28,333 nucleotides of DNA, taken from IMG/VR virus record IMGVR_UViG_3300010392_001226, positions 1-28,333 of that record. The stretch is one strand, 5' to 3'. Position numbers and translations under genes: made by a program. The notes beneath the pieces were generated by a model, which saw only the letters and a program-made list of their open reading frames with translations, had not been told where the DNA came from and did not search any database. Source of the DNA: a virus. Positions 11,728-20,332 of the stretch are shown piece after piece; position 1 is the stretch's first letter; every line of letters begins with the position of its first letter.

Positions 11728-13140
11728 CTAAGCCTTCAGGACGCGCCGCATTTTCAGGCGGCCAAAGCTGGTCGTGATCGCGTTGCCGCCGCCGCTGGCC
11801 AGGGTGCTGAAGCGGATGCGCTCCCCCTCGGCCAGGTCGATGTGAGTCAGCAGCGGAAAGGCGTGCCGAATGCCGGCGGCCACGATCGGATTGAAAGCCC
11901 AGTCATAATCCGAGAATGACCCGCCGCCGCTGCCACCCTTCTCGATATAGAAGCTGGCCTCAAAGGGAGCCGTGCCGCTGGAATAGAGCAGGTGATCGAC
12001 CGCGTCCACGCTCAGCCGCATCGCCTTGTTGGCAGTGAAGATCCCCGCGCTGTAGGTCATGTCCAGCGGACCGACCGAACTGGTCGCTGCCCAATTGGTG
12101 ATCGCCCCGGCGCTGGCCGAGCTGTGAGAGTAGAACGCTTCGTAGTCCTGCCCCGGCGGACGAATCACGAAGACCCGGCTGTTGGCGTCCCAGTCCATCA
12201 CGGTGTAGACGCCGGCTGCGATCGGGATCTGATGCGGGTTGATCACCCGCACATCATCGTAGTTGATGAAGGACGTGGTGCCGTTCCAGTTGTAGGCGTA
12301 GGCGTGCAGCTTGAGATCGCCGCGGCGGCGGGGGCTGGACAGCGGGAAGCCGAACCGGATCGGCGTGACTCGGCCGATCCCCGGCGTGGGATTGACCGCG
12401 TCGGTATAGTCGCAGGCCGGAATCTGTTCGCTGGTGAAACAGATGATGTTGGAGCAGCTCGCCGAGCCCAGCCTCACGATCGCCATTCGATCCTGGTAAA
12501 TCTGTGAGGGGGAGAAGTTCGTGGGGAAGCGGGCGTTGTCTTCGCTCTCCCAGAGAATCTCACCGGTGGCCGGCCCGTGCCAGCTCGTCATGGCCCAATG
12601 TGGAATCGCTCCGTAGCTGTGACAGAAGTGCATCGCCGGATGCCGCACTCGCAGCGGCACGTAGAACAGCCCCTGCACCGCGACCCGACCCACCTTCCCC
12701 ACGGGAATGTTTTCCACCGCGAAGCCCCAGGCGGGCCAGTTGTGGTTGCTGAGGATCGACGTTTCGCTGCTGGAGTTGTCGGAGACTTCGCCCGGGTGGT
12801 AGTCCTGCGAACTGAACACGCCACTGTCGGCGTTGGCATGCTCCGGATAGTCAAAGGCGATCTGCTTGGTCTGGCGGGCGTAGTTCTTTTTCTGGGTGGC
12901 GTTGTCGCTGCCGTCTACGTCGAAGAACGAATTGCCCAACCGGGTCGCCATGCCCTTGAGGGCCGGGCTGCCCGTGGTGTTTTTCCAGCGCACCCAGAAG
13001 AACGGCTCGTACTGTCCGGTCGGCACCTCCCCCGCCGGCACATGTCCCGGCGACGCCAGGTCTACGACGGCGTTATAGAAGCCCGCGGGAATTCCCTTGA
13101 GCTTGTCGCCGGGTCGGATTTTCTTTTGCCATTCGCTCAT
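11728..13140 (-). CDS. Tail tip or fibre protein (470 aa)
   Basis: A 470-residue beta-rich protein at the distal end of the tail operon. The N-terminus (RPGDKLKGIPAGFYNAVVDLA) is a motif I recall at the start of planctophage tail-tip proteins. The middle is rich in aromatic and Asn/Ser residues, and the C-terminal 130 residues look like a jelly-roll domain (AGIFTANKAMRLSVDAVDHL...), suggesting host-receptor contact. Its ATG overlaps the upstream TGA by one base (TGATG). The precise role is inferred from position and composition. Confidence 0.55.
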   Translation of the reverse strand: MSEWQKKIRPGDKLKGIPAGFYNAVVDLASPGHVPAGEVPTGQYEPFFWVRWKNTTGSPALKGMATRLGNSFFDVDGSDNATQKKNYARQTKQIAFDYPEHANADSGVFSSQDYHPGEVSDNSSSETSILSNHNWPAWGFAVENIPVGKVGRVAVQGLFYVPLRVRHPAMHFCHSYGAIPHWAMTSWHGPATGEILWESEDNARFPTNFSPSQIYQDRMAIVRLGSASCSNIICFTSEQIPACDYTDAVNPTPGIGRVTPIRFGFPLSSPRRRGDLKLHAYAYNWNGTTSFINYDDVRVINPHQIPIAAGVYTVMDWDANSRVFVIRPPGQDYEAFYSHSSASAGAITNWAATSSVGPLDMTYSAGIFTANKAMRLSVDAVDHLLYSSGTAPFEASFYIEKGGSGGGSFSDYDWAFNPIVAAGIRHAFPLLTHIDLAEGERIRFSTLASGGGNAITTSFGRLKMRRVLKA

Positions 13141-13973
13141 CAGGTGATCGCCGGCCAGAATGCGTTGAAGTCGGTTTCGTCGGCGATCTGCGACACGTAC
13201 ACCCGCGACGGCACCGGGGCCGAAGTGTTCGTGTCAAGCTCGACCGTATCCTCGATCCACAGATGTTCCTGACCGTACTTGACGCCAACCTTGATGTCCC
13301 CCTTCATCATTCCCGTGACGGTCTCGGAGCCGGAACCGTAGAACGTGACCGGCCAATCGCCGCGGCCCCGCTGGCTGCCGCTGGCTCCGAGGAACAGGAT
13401 CTCGCGAGGGTTGAATCCGCGGAACGCCATCGAGTTGGTTTTGCCGGTTGCCCGCGAAAGGTCTTTGATCCAGTTGGGGTTTCGCACGATGTTGTCGGGA
13501 ATGTAGTGCGTCTCCTGGAATCGCAAGGTGGGAATCACCACCTCGACCCCTTTGGCCTCGGTTCCGTTCCAGCCGATCGCCAGGCTGTTGCTCGGCTTGC
13601 TGACGCCGGAGTCGTCGTCGTAGTAACGCTGGCTGATCGCATGGGTACGGGTCGCCGTGCCGCCGGTCGTGTCGAAGCTGACTTCGTAGTCGCCCGTCTC
13701 TTTCTCTTCGCGAGCGTCGGGGTGATCGGGGTTGCGGTAGCGGGCCTGCACCGTCCAAAAGCGTTGGGTGTCGCTGCGGTCTTCCTCGCGAGGGCTGACC
13801 GAAGTCAGCACCATGTTGGCCTCGGTATCGGGGAGCAACGCACGCACGGCGACTTGGACCGCATTGAACGAATCAGACAGCGAAGCGATCACGCAGAACG
13901 TGCGGTCGAAGCTGTTCTTCGCATTGCGGGCGATCTCGCCGGACTGGCTCTTGTTGATCTCGAAGATTTCCAC
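13140..13973 (-). CDS. Conserved tail-region structural protein (277 aa)
   Basis: A 277-residue protein of a type I associate with planctomycete phage tail modules. The N-terminal segment SFDRTFCVIASLSDSFNAVQVAVRALLP and the FWTVQARYRNP motif (about 72-82) are its most conserved-looking parts. A proline/aspartate-rich strand-forming region and a C-terminal segment on strand-swap scale (YGQEHLWIEDTVEL) follow. No enzymatic motif is seen. The start is a GTG at 13973, just downstream of the previous stop. It is likely a baseplate or tail-tip component. Confidence 0.55.
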   Translation of the reverse strand: MEIFEINKSQSGEIARNAKNSFDRTFCVIASLSDSFNAVQVAVRALLPDTEANMVLTSVSPREEDRSDTQRFWTVQARYRNPDHPDAREEKETGDYEVSFDTTGGTATRTHAISQRYYDDDSGVSKPSNSLAIGWNGTEAKGVEVVIPTLRFQETHYIPDNIVRNPNWIKDLSRATGKTNSMAFRGFNPREILFLGASGSQRGRGDWPVTFYGSGSETVTGMMKGDIKVGVKYGQEHLWIEDTVELDTNTSAPVPSRVYVSQIADETDFNAFWPAIT

Positions 13974-13977
13974 GGCG

Positions 13978-15120
13978 TTAGATTCTCACGTAGGTTCGCT
14001 GATACGGATCGCTCGGCTTGTTGTCGGTCGTGATCGTCACCAGTGAGCCGATCAACTGCACCGCTCCCTGGCCGCTGAAGGGAGTCACATTGAGCGTGCC
14101 GATCGTGCCGGCCGTGGTCCGCTTGGTCGCATCGAGCGTGCCGCTGTCGTGATTGAGCGTGGTGATGTTGCCGGCCGTCCAGGTGAGCGTGCCGCTGTCG
14201 AGATGGTGCGTCGTGGTGGTGCCGGTCCCCTCGGTGCGGAGATTGGCGGCGGCCTGCGTGATCGTGGTGATGGCACTGGTCCAGGCGAGCACTCCACTGC
14301 CGCCGCGCATGTCGAGGGTGGTCAAGCTCAGGCCACTGCCGCTGCGGATCGCTCCGCCGATGTTCCGCCAGGTGGCCACGGTCGCGGTCTCGTTAGCCAG
14401 GGCCGCGACTGCGACCGAGGTGCCGGCCTGCGTGGTGAGGGTGGCGATGTTGCTGCCGGTCAGGTTCAGGCCGAACGGACGCGAGCCGCTGCCGCTGCCG
14501 GTGCGGGTGATATTGGGGCTGATGTTGGCCGAACCGATGTGGAGATACGCCGCTCCGCTGCCGGCGAAGGTGAGGGAATCGGGATCGATCTTCAGCGGAC
14601 CGGTGTTGCTGCCGATCAGCCCGTCGTAACCCTCTTCGACCACGAAGGCATTGACTGCCACGCCGCTCTGATCCAGCCCGCTGCTGATCTTCTGGGCTCC
14701 GGCCGGAATGGTCACATCGTCGCCGGCCACCGGGATCTGCGTCATCGTGATGTAGCCGTCAGCCTTCGTGTCGGGATCGGTGCCGTCGCTCAAGCGAACA
14801 TAGACGGTGCTGTACCCCAGCGTGTCGTTGTCGGCGTAGTCCCACTCCCCCGCGGCCAGGCTGCCGGCAGTTCCTTCGGTGGCACTGGCCGAACTGCTAT
14901 TGATCTGCACCTTGCCCGGAGCACTGATGCCGGGATCGCCGCCGGCTGTCAGTTCCATGTAATACTCACTGGTTCCGCTGCCGGACGCCGTCCACTTGAA
15001 CGTGCCGGAAAGCACCAGCTTTTGGGGCTGCCAGTTGTTGGCTGCAGAGTAGTCGCCCACCGTGGTCGATTCGCCGCTGATGACGGTCGTGCCGCTGTAG
15101 ATTTTGTTGAACGCTACCAT
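13978..15120 (-). CDS. Beta-solenoid-like tail protein (380 aa)
   Basis: A 380-residue protein, very rich in Thr, Gly and Ser. From about residue 180 it shows irregular short repeats of strand-plus-turn form (such as GSNIATLTTQAGTSVAVAAL and SGTLTWTAGNITTLNHDSGT), as in beta-solenoid fibres. The N-terminal 170 residues look like a separate beta-sandwich. It follows the tape measure by a few bases, so a tail-tip or side-fibre role is likely. Not recognised by name. Confidence 0.55.
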   Translation of the reverse strand: MVAFNKIYSGTTVISGESTTVGDYSAANNWQPQKLVLSGTFKWTASGSGTSEYYMELTAGGDPGISAPGKVQINSSSASATEGTAGSLAAGEWDYADNDTLGYSTVYVRLSDGTDPDTKADGYITMTQIPVAGDDVTIPAGAQKISSGLDQSGVAVNAFVVEEGYDGLIGSNTGPLKIDPDSLTFAGSGAAYLHIGSANISPNITRTGSGSGSRPFGLNLTGSNIATLTTQAGTSVAVAALANETATVATWRNIGGAIRSGSGLSLTTLDMRGGSGVLAWTSAITTITQAAANLRTEGTGTTTTHHLDSGTLTWTAGNITTLNHDSGTLDATKRTTAGTIGTLNVTPFSGQGAVQLIGSLVTITTDNKPSDPYQRTYVRI

Positions 15121-15124
15121 GATG

Positions 15125-16861
15125 CTATGTTCCTGCCGTGACCGGGATGCCGCCGCCGCTGCGTTCCATCATCTGGAACAAGGCGGAGTGCTCCCGCAGT
15201 GCTTGCGTTTGGGCCTTGAGTTCTGCGAATTGCTTTTCGAGCAGGACCACTTCCTCGCTCTTGCCGCCGCTCACCAGCAGGGCCGCGGCTGCCGTGTTCG
15301 TGGCGCCGCGGGTGGCGATCTCGGCCACGGCATCAGCCGCCCCGCCGCCGGGGACGTACACGTCGCCCGCCCCTTCGACTGCCGCCTTGATCGCTTCGGC
15401 TGCCTCTTGCTGGGCTTCGGCCGCTTCCTCCTGGATCGCCGCCACTTCCCTGAGCGTGTCCGACAAGCCCCCCTCGGCGTTGCCTGCTGCGACCCTGCCG
15501 GCCGGTTCTTCCTCGATCACCGTGTTCGCTCGATCGACTGCGATCCGCAACGCTTTCTCGGCATCGTCGGCCTGCTGCTCAATGACTTTGCGGCTAACCG
15601 CCAGCGCCTTGTCCATGGCGGCCGAGTCCACCCCCACCACGTACTGGATTCCCGGAATGGCCATGATCGCTTCGGTAATGCTGGCCATCGCATCGAAGGC
15701 GATCAGTTGAATGTTGGTCCAGACGCGAGCCCAAAGAGCCTGGAGTCCCAGGACGGCGATCTCTCCGGCCGCTTCCAGGTCGCCGCTCTGCAGTGCCCCG
15801 ATGATGCCGCCGAACGTCTCGCCGAAGATCGAGCCCAGGCCGTCGAGGATGCCGCTGGCCTTGACGACCCACACGATCAGGCCGGCGACGGCGACGGTGG
15901 CCGCGGTGATCGCTACGACCATCAGGCCGATCGGTGAGGCGATGAAGGCAACCGCAGAGCCCAGGGCCGAGACCGCCACGCCGGCCGCGGCAATGATGCC
16001 GCCCAGGGTGGTCAGGGCCACGCCGGCCGCTCCGACGGCTGCGACCACAGCCACGATGCCGACCACGAGCCGCTGGTTGTTCTTGATCCACTCGATCGCC
16101 ATGCCGATGAACGGCCGCACGGTTTCGACCAGGGCGGTAAATGACGGAATGACCGCGGCAGCAATCTCGCGGCTGAGCCCCAGCACGGACTGCTTTCCGC
16201 GGTTCCATGCGTCGGTAAAGTCGGCCGCCGCTTGGGCCGCCTCGGTACTCATTACGATGCCCAGCTCCTCGGCTTCGTCGGTGAGGGCTCGGATGCCCGC
16301 GGCCCCGCCATTGATCAGGGGGAGCAGCATCGTGCCGCTGCGTCCGAATAACTGCTGAGCCAATGCCGCTCGGGTCGTGGCGTCTGCGACATTCGACAGC
16401 GCATCGGCGATCGCGACAAATTGTTCCTCGGGAGAAAGCCCGATCAGATCGTCGACGCTGAGGCCCACACGGGCCAGGGCGTCGGCGGCCGACTTGCTGC
16501 CGTTCTGCGCATCGGCAATGGCCCGCTGCATGCGCTTGATGCCGGTCTCCAGTTCTTCGATGGAACTGCCCGATTGTTCGGCGGCGAACTTCAGCGCCGA
16601 GAGTGCTTCGACCGCCACGCCAGTACGGGCCGCCATCTTGTTGAGCTGATCGCCGGCAGCCGCGAACTCGAACACCGCAGCGGTGAGCGGAGCGAGCACC
16701 GACGCGGCAGCGGCAGACAGGCCGGCCCCGATGCCGGCGATGCCAGCCCCGAACGATTTGAGCTTCGACCCGGCGGCCTTGAGCCCGGCCTCGAACTGCG
16801 GCCCCAGCTTCGTGCCGATCTCGACAAAGGCCCGGCCCATGCGTACTGCGGATGCTGACAT
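15125..16861 (-). CDS. Tail tape measure protein (578 aa)
   Basis: This protein sets tail length and is threaded through the tail tube. It begins with an Ala/Gly-rich amphipathic region, followed by the TP901-type core (about 60-240: MAARTGVAVEALSALKFAAEQSGSSIEELETGIKRMQ...LSPEEQFVAIADAL...LFGRSGTMLLPLI). Strongly hydrophobic segments follow (about 270-345), then a helical, Glu/Ala-rich C-terminus. At 578 residues it is short, predicting a tail of roughly 85-90 nm at about 1.5 angstrom per residue. The ATG at 16861 has GGAGG seven bases upstream. Confidence 0.9.
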   Translation of the reverse strand: MSASAVRMGRAFVEIGTKLGPQFEAGLKAAGSKLKSFGAGIAGIGAGLSAAAASVLAPLTAAVFEFAAAGDQLNKMAARTGVAVEALSALKFAAEQSGSSIEELETGIKRMQRAIADAQNGSKSAADALARVGLSVDDLIGLSPEEQFVAIADALSNVADATTRAALAQQLFGRSGTMLLPLINGGAAGIRALTDEAEELGIVMSTEAAQAAADFTDAWNRGKQSVLGLSREIAAAVIPSFTALVETVRPFIGMAIEWIKNNQRLVVGIVAVVAAVGAAGVALTTLGGIIAAAGVAVSALGSAVAFIASPIGLMVVAITAATVAVAGLIVWVVKASGILDGLGSIFGETFGGIIGALQSGDLEAAGEIAVLGLQALWARVWTNIQLIAFDAMASITEAIMAIPGIQYVVGVDSAAMDKALAVSRKVIEQQADDAEKALRIAVDRANTVIEEEPAGRVAAGNAEGGLSDTLREVAAIQEEAAEAQQEAAEAIKAAVEGAGDVYVPGGGAADAVAEIATRGATNTAAAALLVSGGKSEEVVLLEKQFAELKAQTQALREHSALFQMMERSGGGIPVTAGT

Positions 16862-16864
16862 GGT

Positions 16865-17500
16865 CTAGCCTCCTCTCGATTGGAATTGAGACGGGAGGTG
16901 TGCCCCTGTCGCTGCGAGGGCCAGGCTCATGGTAGGCCGTGGCTTTATTACGCCCTGGGAGCGACGCTTCTTTCCTTTCCAGCGAGCGAACGCTTTGTCG
17001 CTGACGATCCGCCACACGCCAGAATCGAGAACGCGATAGACCCATACAGTGCCGCCGCGCTCCAGTCTCTCTGGCACGTTGTTCGCCTTGGCTCCGTTGA
17101 CGTGAACCGGCCCGGCAACCAGCGTTCCCATGCGAAACTCGTACGACGCCCTGGTGTCGTAGGCGTATTGGATATTGCGAATTGAGATGCTGTCCTGCTT
17201 GCCCTTGTAGTTTCTGACGTGGCTATAGGGCGGCGACCCCGCGGGGCTGACCTTGGCCCGTCGCTTGGCAAGAGTCTTGAGGGCACGTGCCCGCTTCTTT
17301 GGGTCGGCGTCTCGCGTACGCTCGATCATCGCAGTGGTAGGGGCCAGGATCTTGATCGATTTCCGGGCGTGCTGGCGAACGATGGCCCCGTAGCGAGTCA
17401 GTGGCTTGATCTGCTCCTTTTCAACCCACTTCAAGAGTTCCTTCTCGTTGTCGAGAAAGAGCCTTTCGTGATTCATTTTCATGGTCAATGCGAGGGGCAC
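16865..17500 (-). CDS. HK97 gp10-like tail completion protein (211 aa)
   Basis: A 211-residue basic protein with YGAIVRQHARKSI, SPAGSPPYSHVRNYKGKQDSI and GPVHVNGAKANNVPERLERGG, then a C-terminal RPTMSLALAATGAHLP. This order (helix, 'G-x-PP-x-S-H' turn, 'P-x-x-LE-x-GG', then 'RP-x-M-x-x-A') matches gp10-like tail completion or minor tail proteins. I chose the GTG at 17500, with GGAG seven bases upstream; ATGs at 17482 and 17476 are alternatives. It lies between the tail chaperones and the tape measure, whereas in HK97-type phages it usually precedes the tail tube. Confidence 0.6.
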   Translation of the reverse strand: MPLALTMKMNHERLFLDNEKELLKWVEKEQIKPLTRYGAIVRQHARKSIKILAPTTAMIERTRDADPKKRARALKTLAKRRAKVSPAGSPPYSHVRNYKGKQDSISIRNIQYAYDTRASYEFRMGTLVAGPVHVNGAKANNVPERLERGGTVWVYRVLDSGVWRIVSDKAFARWKGKKRRSQGVIKPRPTMSLALAATGAHLPSQFQSRGG

Positions 17501-17532
17501 TGCGTTGCTCCGCTTCTATTCCGGTGCCTAAT

Positions 17533-17841
17533 TCACTGGCCACTGATCCATCCGAATTGACTGCAGGCCTGCTTGAAATCGCCCCACGTGCCATCGGCCT
17601 TGCTCGCCTTCGCGGTCGGTTCTTTGGTCGGGGCCTTGCCTTGTTCCCAGGCGTTGAAGTCCATCGGCTCGAAGGGCTGCTTCCGTTTCTTCGGGTCGCG
17701 GTGGCAGTTGGCCAGCAATGCCATCGCGTGGCTCTGCCGTGCCCACCGTTCCGCCAACGCTCCGCCGTGCATCCAGCACAACTCTCGAAAGGTCTTGTCG
17801 TACGGGTCGGTCGGAATCACTCCGGCCATTTCCCAGATCAA
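17533..17841 (-). CDS. Tail assembly chaperone, gpT-like partner (102 aa)
   Basis: A 102-residue protein in the position of lambda gpT, after the gpG-like gene and ahead of the tape measure. Its frame is -1 relative to the upstream gene and overlaps that gene's stop in TTGA, so it starts at a TTG (17841) or at the ATG at 17829. The C-terminal WGDFKQACSQFGWISG and central FRELCWMHGGALAERWARQ segments are helical. I see no standard X-XXY-YYZ slippery heptamer in the last 60 bases of the upstream gene. Confidence 0.6.
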   Translation of the reverse strand: MIWEMAGVIPTDPYDKTFRELCWMHGGALAERWARQSHAMALLANCHRDPKKRKQPFEPMDFNAWEQGKAPTKEPTAKASKADGTWGDFKQACSQFGWISGQ

Positions 17842-18251
17842 TCGCTCAACGCTTCGCTGATCAGCTGGTCGAACTTCTTGTCGACCGCTCCGCTGTCGAG
17901 GTACTCGACCAGCTTGCTCGTCCCCCGCCTGGTCAGTTCCACTTGCTTGGCCAGCGTCCGTTCGATCGTCTCGCTCGCTTCGGGGCGTGTGCTGCGGATA
18001 AAATCCGTGATAGCAACACGCAAGCCCTCCTGAGCGGCCCGAATATCCTCCGGCCCCATGTCATCGACCAACGCTTCCACGTTCTCGCCGCGGGCCTCCA
18101 GCAACAGGCCGATCGCCTTGCCGACTTTCTCCAGGTCGAACAGCAGCTCGGTGACGGACTTGGTCACGTCGGTGCCCAGCAGGTCCACGATCTTGGCTTC
18201 CCGCAATTTGCGGGCGAGGCCGAACGTGATCCGAAACGTGTAATCGCTCAT
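17838..18251 (-). CDS. Tail assembly chaperone, gpG-like (137 aa)
   Basis: A 137-residue helical protein that lies between the tail tube and tape-measure genes, the fixed place of tail chaperones, which coat the tape measure during assembly. It begins with two strands (DYTFRITFGLARKLREAK) and continues as charged helices (ELLFDLEKVGKAIGLLLEARGENVEALVDDM). The ATG overlaps the upstream stop (ATGA). Assignment rests mainly on position, size and the -1-frame partner downstream. Confidence 0.65.
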   Translation of the reverse strand: MSDYTFRITFGLARKLREAKIVDLLGTDVTKSVTELLFDLEKVGKAIGLLLEARGENVEALVDDMGPEDIRAAQEGLRVAITDFIRSTRPEASETIERTLAKQVELTRRGTSKLVEYLDSGAVDKKFDQLISEALSD

Positions 18252-18451
18252 GGTTTGATAATCAGCCCGCCGTGCTGCTCCCTCTGCCTGAACTCATCGA
18301 TCCACTCCACGAGTGTTTGAATGTCACGCACCTTGTTGCCGACGATCTTGTCGGGCTCGAACTGGTAGGCCCGCACTCCGACCCGGAGCGCTTCCAGTAC
18401 GCGGAGGCGATCGGCTTGAATCCGTGCGATGGTGTCTGCCGAAACTTGCAC
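18248..18451 (-). CDS. Small hypothetical tail-region protein (67 aa)
   Basis: A 67-residue, mostly helical protein (IQADRLRVLEALRVGVRAYQFEPDKIVGNKVRDIQTLVEWIDEFRQR). The GTG start at 18451 shares its G with the tail-tube TAG stop, and its own stop overlaps the next ATG, so it sits tightly in the operon. The longer open frame to 18916 is a shadow of the tail-tube gene. Function unknown; perhaps a tail assembly accessory. Confidence 0.6.
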   Translation of the reverse strand: MQVSADTIARIQADRLRVLEALRVGVRAYQFEPDKIVGNKVRDIQTLVEWIDEFRQREQHGGLIIKP

Positions 18452-18909
18452 TAGACCGTGTACCAATCCGGGGTGACTTCTGCCGACGATTCGACGAACC
18501 GCGACACTTTGAGCGAAACGTCGATCATCATCGCTTCGGTCAGGTTTTCTGACCGGCTGAAGTTGAACACGCCGACGCCGGCCCGCAGACCTTGCGATCC
18601 GCTGGTCGTAATATCTCCATCCATGAAGGCGTACTGGCGGATCGTCTTGGCAAAGTAGTCCGTTCGCACGCGGGTCATGTCGGCGTCGCTGGTGTCGTAC
18701 ACCATCTGGAAATCGATCGAGCCGTCGGCCAGCACGGGCACACGCTGCACGAAGCCGCCGCCGCCGCGGGTGGTGACGTCGAACTCGCCACGCTCCAGAT
18801 TGAGGGTGAGGTCTTTGACGTTCTCCACTTCGGCCCAGGTCGGGCTCGCATTGGTCCCCGTGTTGGCGTAAGTCTTGCCGTCGAGGCCGAGTGTAAATCC
18901 GGTTGCCAT
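18451..18909 (-). CDS. Major tail tube protein (152 aa)
   Basis: A 152-residue protein matching small siphophage tail-tube proteins. MATGFTLGLDGKTYANTG begins the beta-barrel, ENVKDLTLNLERGEFDVTTRGGGGFVQRVPVLADGSIDFQMVYD is the typical 'V-x-D-L-x-L-x-x-x-x-x-x-D-x-T-x-R' strand set, and the C-terminal region covers VSLKVSRFVESSAEVTPDWYTV. It would form stacked hexamers. The ATG at 18909 has GAGGG about eight bases upstream. It precedes the chaperone pair as expected. Confidence 0.75.
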   Translation of the reverse strand: MATGFTLGLDGKTYANTGTNASPTWAEVENVKDLTLNLERGEFDVTTRGGGGFVQRVPVLADGSIDFQMVYDTSDADMTRVRTDYFAKTIRQYAFMDGDITTSGSQGLRAGVGVFNFSRSENLTEAMMIDVSLKVSRFVESSAEVTPDWYTV

Positions 18910-18941
18910 GGGTCAAGCCCTCTATGCTTTTGAACAGGAGT

Positions 18942-18958
18942 GGACGAAGGAAACGAAG
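18942..18958. repeat. 17-bp intergenic repeat, copy 2
   Basis: Identical to 7108-7124 (GGACGAAGGAAACGAAG), again just after the stop of one minus-strand gene and before the start of the next. Flanking bases are similar too (GAACAGGAGT against GAAACAAGAGG). Confidence 0.5.
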
Positions 18959-18969
18959 GTTTCCGCGGA

Positions 18970-19512
18970 CTATGCCGACCGGCCCAGGATCGTGATGTTG
19001 TGGATGGTGTCACCGCCGGAGGCCGCCAGCTTGAGCAGGTGATTGCTGGTATCGGCGACCGCGTAGGCGGGATCGGTCGGGTTGAACAGGAACAGCACGC
19101 CGCCGGGATCGAGCGTGACCGCCGCGTCATCGTCGCCGCCGAAGGGGCTGTTCCAGGCGGCCGTGGTTCCGTCGCCACCGACGATCAGGTTGCCGGCTGA
19201 GCCCGATTCGTTCTCGATCAGCAGGGCCACGATCTCGGCGAAGCTGACGGTATTCCCCAGCACGTCGGTCGTGGCGTCGAAGTTGGCCAGGTCAAACAGG
19301 TCGAGTGTCACGCTGTTGCCGCTGGTGATCGCCTGGTCGACCTCGAAGTAGAGCCGGTCCGCCTTGTTGGCCGTGGTGCCGCTGCTGAACAGCGAACCGC
19401 GGGAGTACCCCTGGCCCACCCGATCCAGGGCCACGGTGCGACCCTGCACGGTCTTCTGCAATTTGGCGAACAAATCCACGTTGATCAGGAATTCGCTGAG
19501 TGAAGTAGCCAT
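18970..19512 (-). CDS. Conserved beta-sandwich virion protein (180 aa)
   Basis: A 180-residue protein of a pattern I recall from many phage structural modules: an N-terminal helix region, then ANKADRLYFEVDQAITSGNSVTLDLFDL, FAEIVALLIENESGSAGNLIVGGDGT, a GPFGD-like SPFGGDDDAAVTLDPGGVLFL and a final strand set ending NITILGRSA. This is a beta-sandwich found between connector and tail-tube genes; its role may be tail or decoration. The ATG at 19512 overlaps the upstream TAA by one base (TAATG). The longer open frame upstream is noise. Confidence 0.6.
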   Translation of the reverse strand: MATSLSEFLINVDLFAKLQKTVQGRTVALDRVGQGYSRGSLFSSGTTANKADRLYFEVDQAITSGNSVTLDLFDLANFDATTDVLGNTVSFAEIVALLIENESGSAGNLIVGGDGTTAAWNSPFGGDDDAAVTLDPGGVLFLFNPTDPAYAVADTSNHLLKLAASGGDTIHNITILGRSA

Positions 19513-19952
19513 TAGCTGATTGCCCTTACGGTGGTGAGTTCGGCAGTAAAGGCCGCGACGAACTTGTCGTCGCTGGCATGTTCGATGGAGTACTCGGCAG
19601 CCGGGGTGATCTTGCCGCACACCGCCAGCTCGGCGAACGTGCTGCCATCGATCGAGTCGGCGATCGCCTCCGTCAGATCCATCAGGTCGTCGTAGTCGCT
19701 GAGCGTGCTGGCGGCGGGGAGCTTTCGCTCGACCACCACATCGATCAGCAGCACCTCATTACTATGCTTGCGCGTGATCCGTTCCCGCCGCCGCGGTGCG
19801 GCACAGATCAGGCTGACGTAGATCCCTGTATCGCCGTCCCCCCGATCGCGCACGAAGTAGTACTTCCGCTCGACCGTCAGCGGCACGCCGAAGCTGCCGG
19901 TGGCGATCGCGGTGATCATGGCGTCGGCCACGGTGATCAGCGTGCTGCTCAT
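19512..19952 (-). CDS. Tail terminator-like protein (146 aa)
   Basis: A 146-residue protein with an N-terminal helix (TLITVADAMITAIATGSF), strands (VERKYYFVRDRGDGDTGIYVSLICA, VLLIDVVVERKL), a helix (YDDLMDLTEAIADSIDG) and final strands (KFVAAFTAELTTVRA). Helix, sheet, 'V-x-V-V-x-R' strand, 'D-x-L-x-x-x-x-x-I' helix and closing strand resemble gpU/tail-terminator folds. It overlaps both neighbours by one to four bases and lies at the expected place after the connector. Confidence 0.5.
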   Translation of the reverse strand: MSSTLITVADAMITAIATGSFGVPLTVERKYYFVRDRGDGDTGIYVSLICAAPRRRERITRKHSNEVLLIDVVVERKLPAASTLSDYDDLMDLTEAIADSIDGSTFAELAVCGKITPAAEYSIEHASDDKFVAAFTAELTTVRAIS

Positions 19953-20326
19953 GGCCGGCCCACCTCTTGGCTATGCACACGCAGGATCACGTGCGAGCGA
20001 TCGCTCCACTCCCAGACCGGATCGTTGCTGCTCAGCCCCACCACCTGGTACACATAGCCGGCGGCATCGGTGATCGTGTCTTTGTGATCCGGGACGATCG
20101 GCGTGCTGCCGTCGACCAGGTCCGCCGCGGCGATCAGCCAGTCGCGGCGTTCGACCCGTTCGCTGACACCCTGCTCATCGAGCTGCTCGGTATCCCGTTG
20201 CCCTTTGCCGGCGGTGAGGCTGACACTGAGCGACGTGCCTGGCCGCGCGTAAGTGATCGCCACGCCACCGTGTGATTTCACGATGCCGATCAGATCCGCG
20301 GCGGCTTGGGCAAATACGTCGGTCAT
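19949..20326 (-). CDS. Head-tail connector-like protein (125 aa)
   Basis: A 125-residue protein with an N-terminal helix (FAQAAADLIGIVKSHG) and then beta strands (VAITYARPGTSLSVSLTAG, RDWLIAAADLVDG, HKDTITDAAGYVYQVVGLS, WEWSDRSHVILRVHSQEVG). The 'K-D-x-I-x-D-x-x-G-x-x-Y-x-V' followed by 'Y/H-x-I-x-x' strand pattern is typical of head-tail joining (stopper or gpFII-like) proteins. The ATG at 20326 is chosen; the extension to 20380 runs through an intergenic repeat. It has no clear Shine-Dalgarno. Confidence 0.5.
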   Translation of the reverse strand: MTDVFAQAAADLIGIVKSHGGVAITYARPGTSLSVSLTAGKGQRDTEQLDEQGVSERVERRDWLIAAADLVDGSTPIVPDHKDTITDAAGYVYQVVGLSSNDPVWEWSDRSHVILRVHSQEVGRP

Positions 20327-20332
20327 GGGTTC

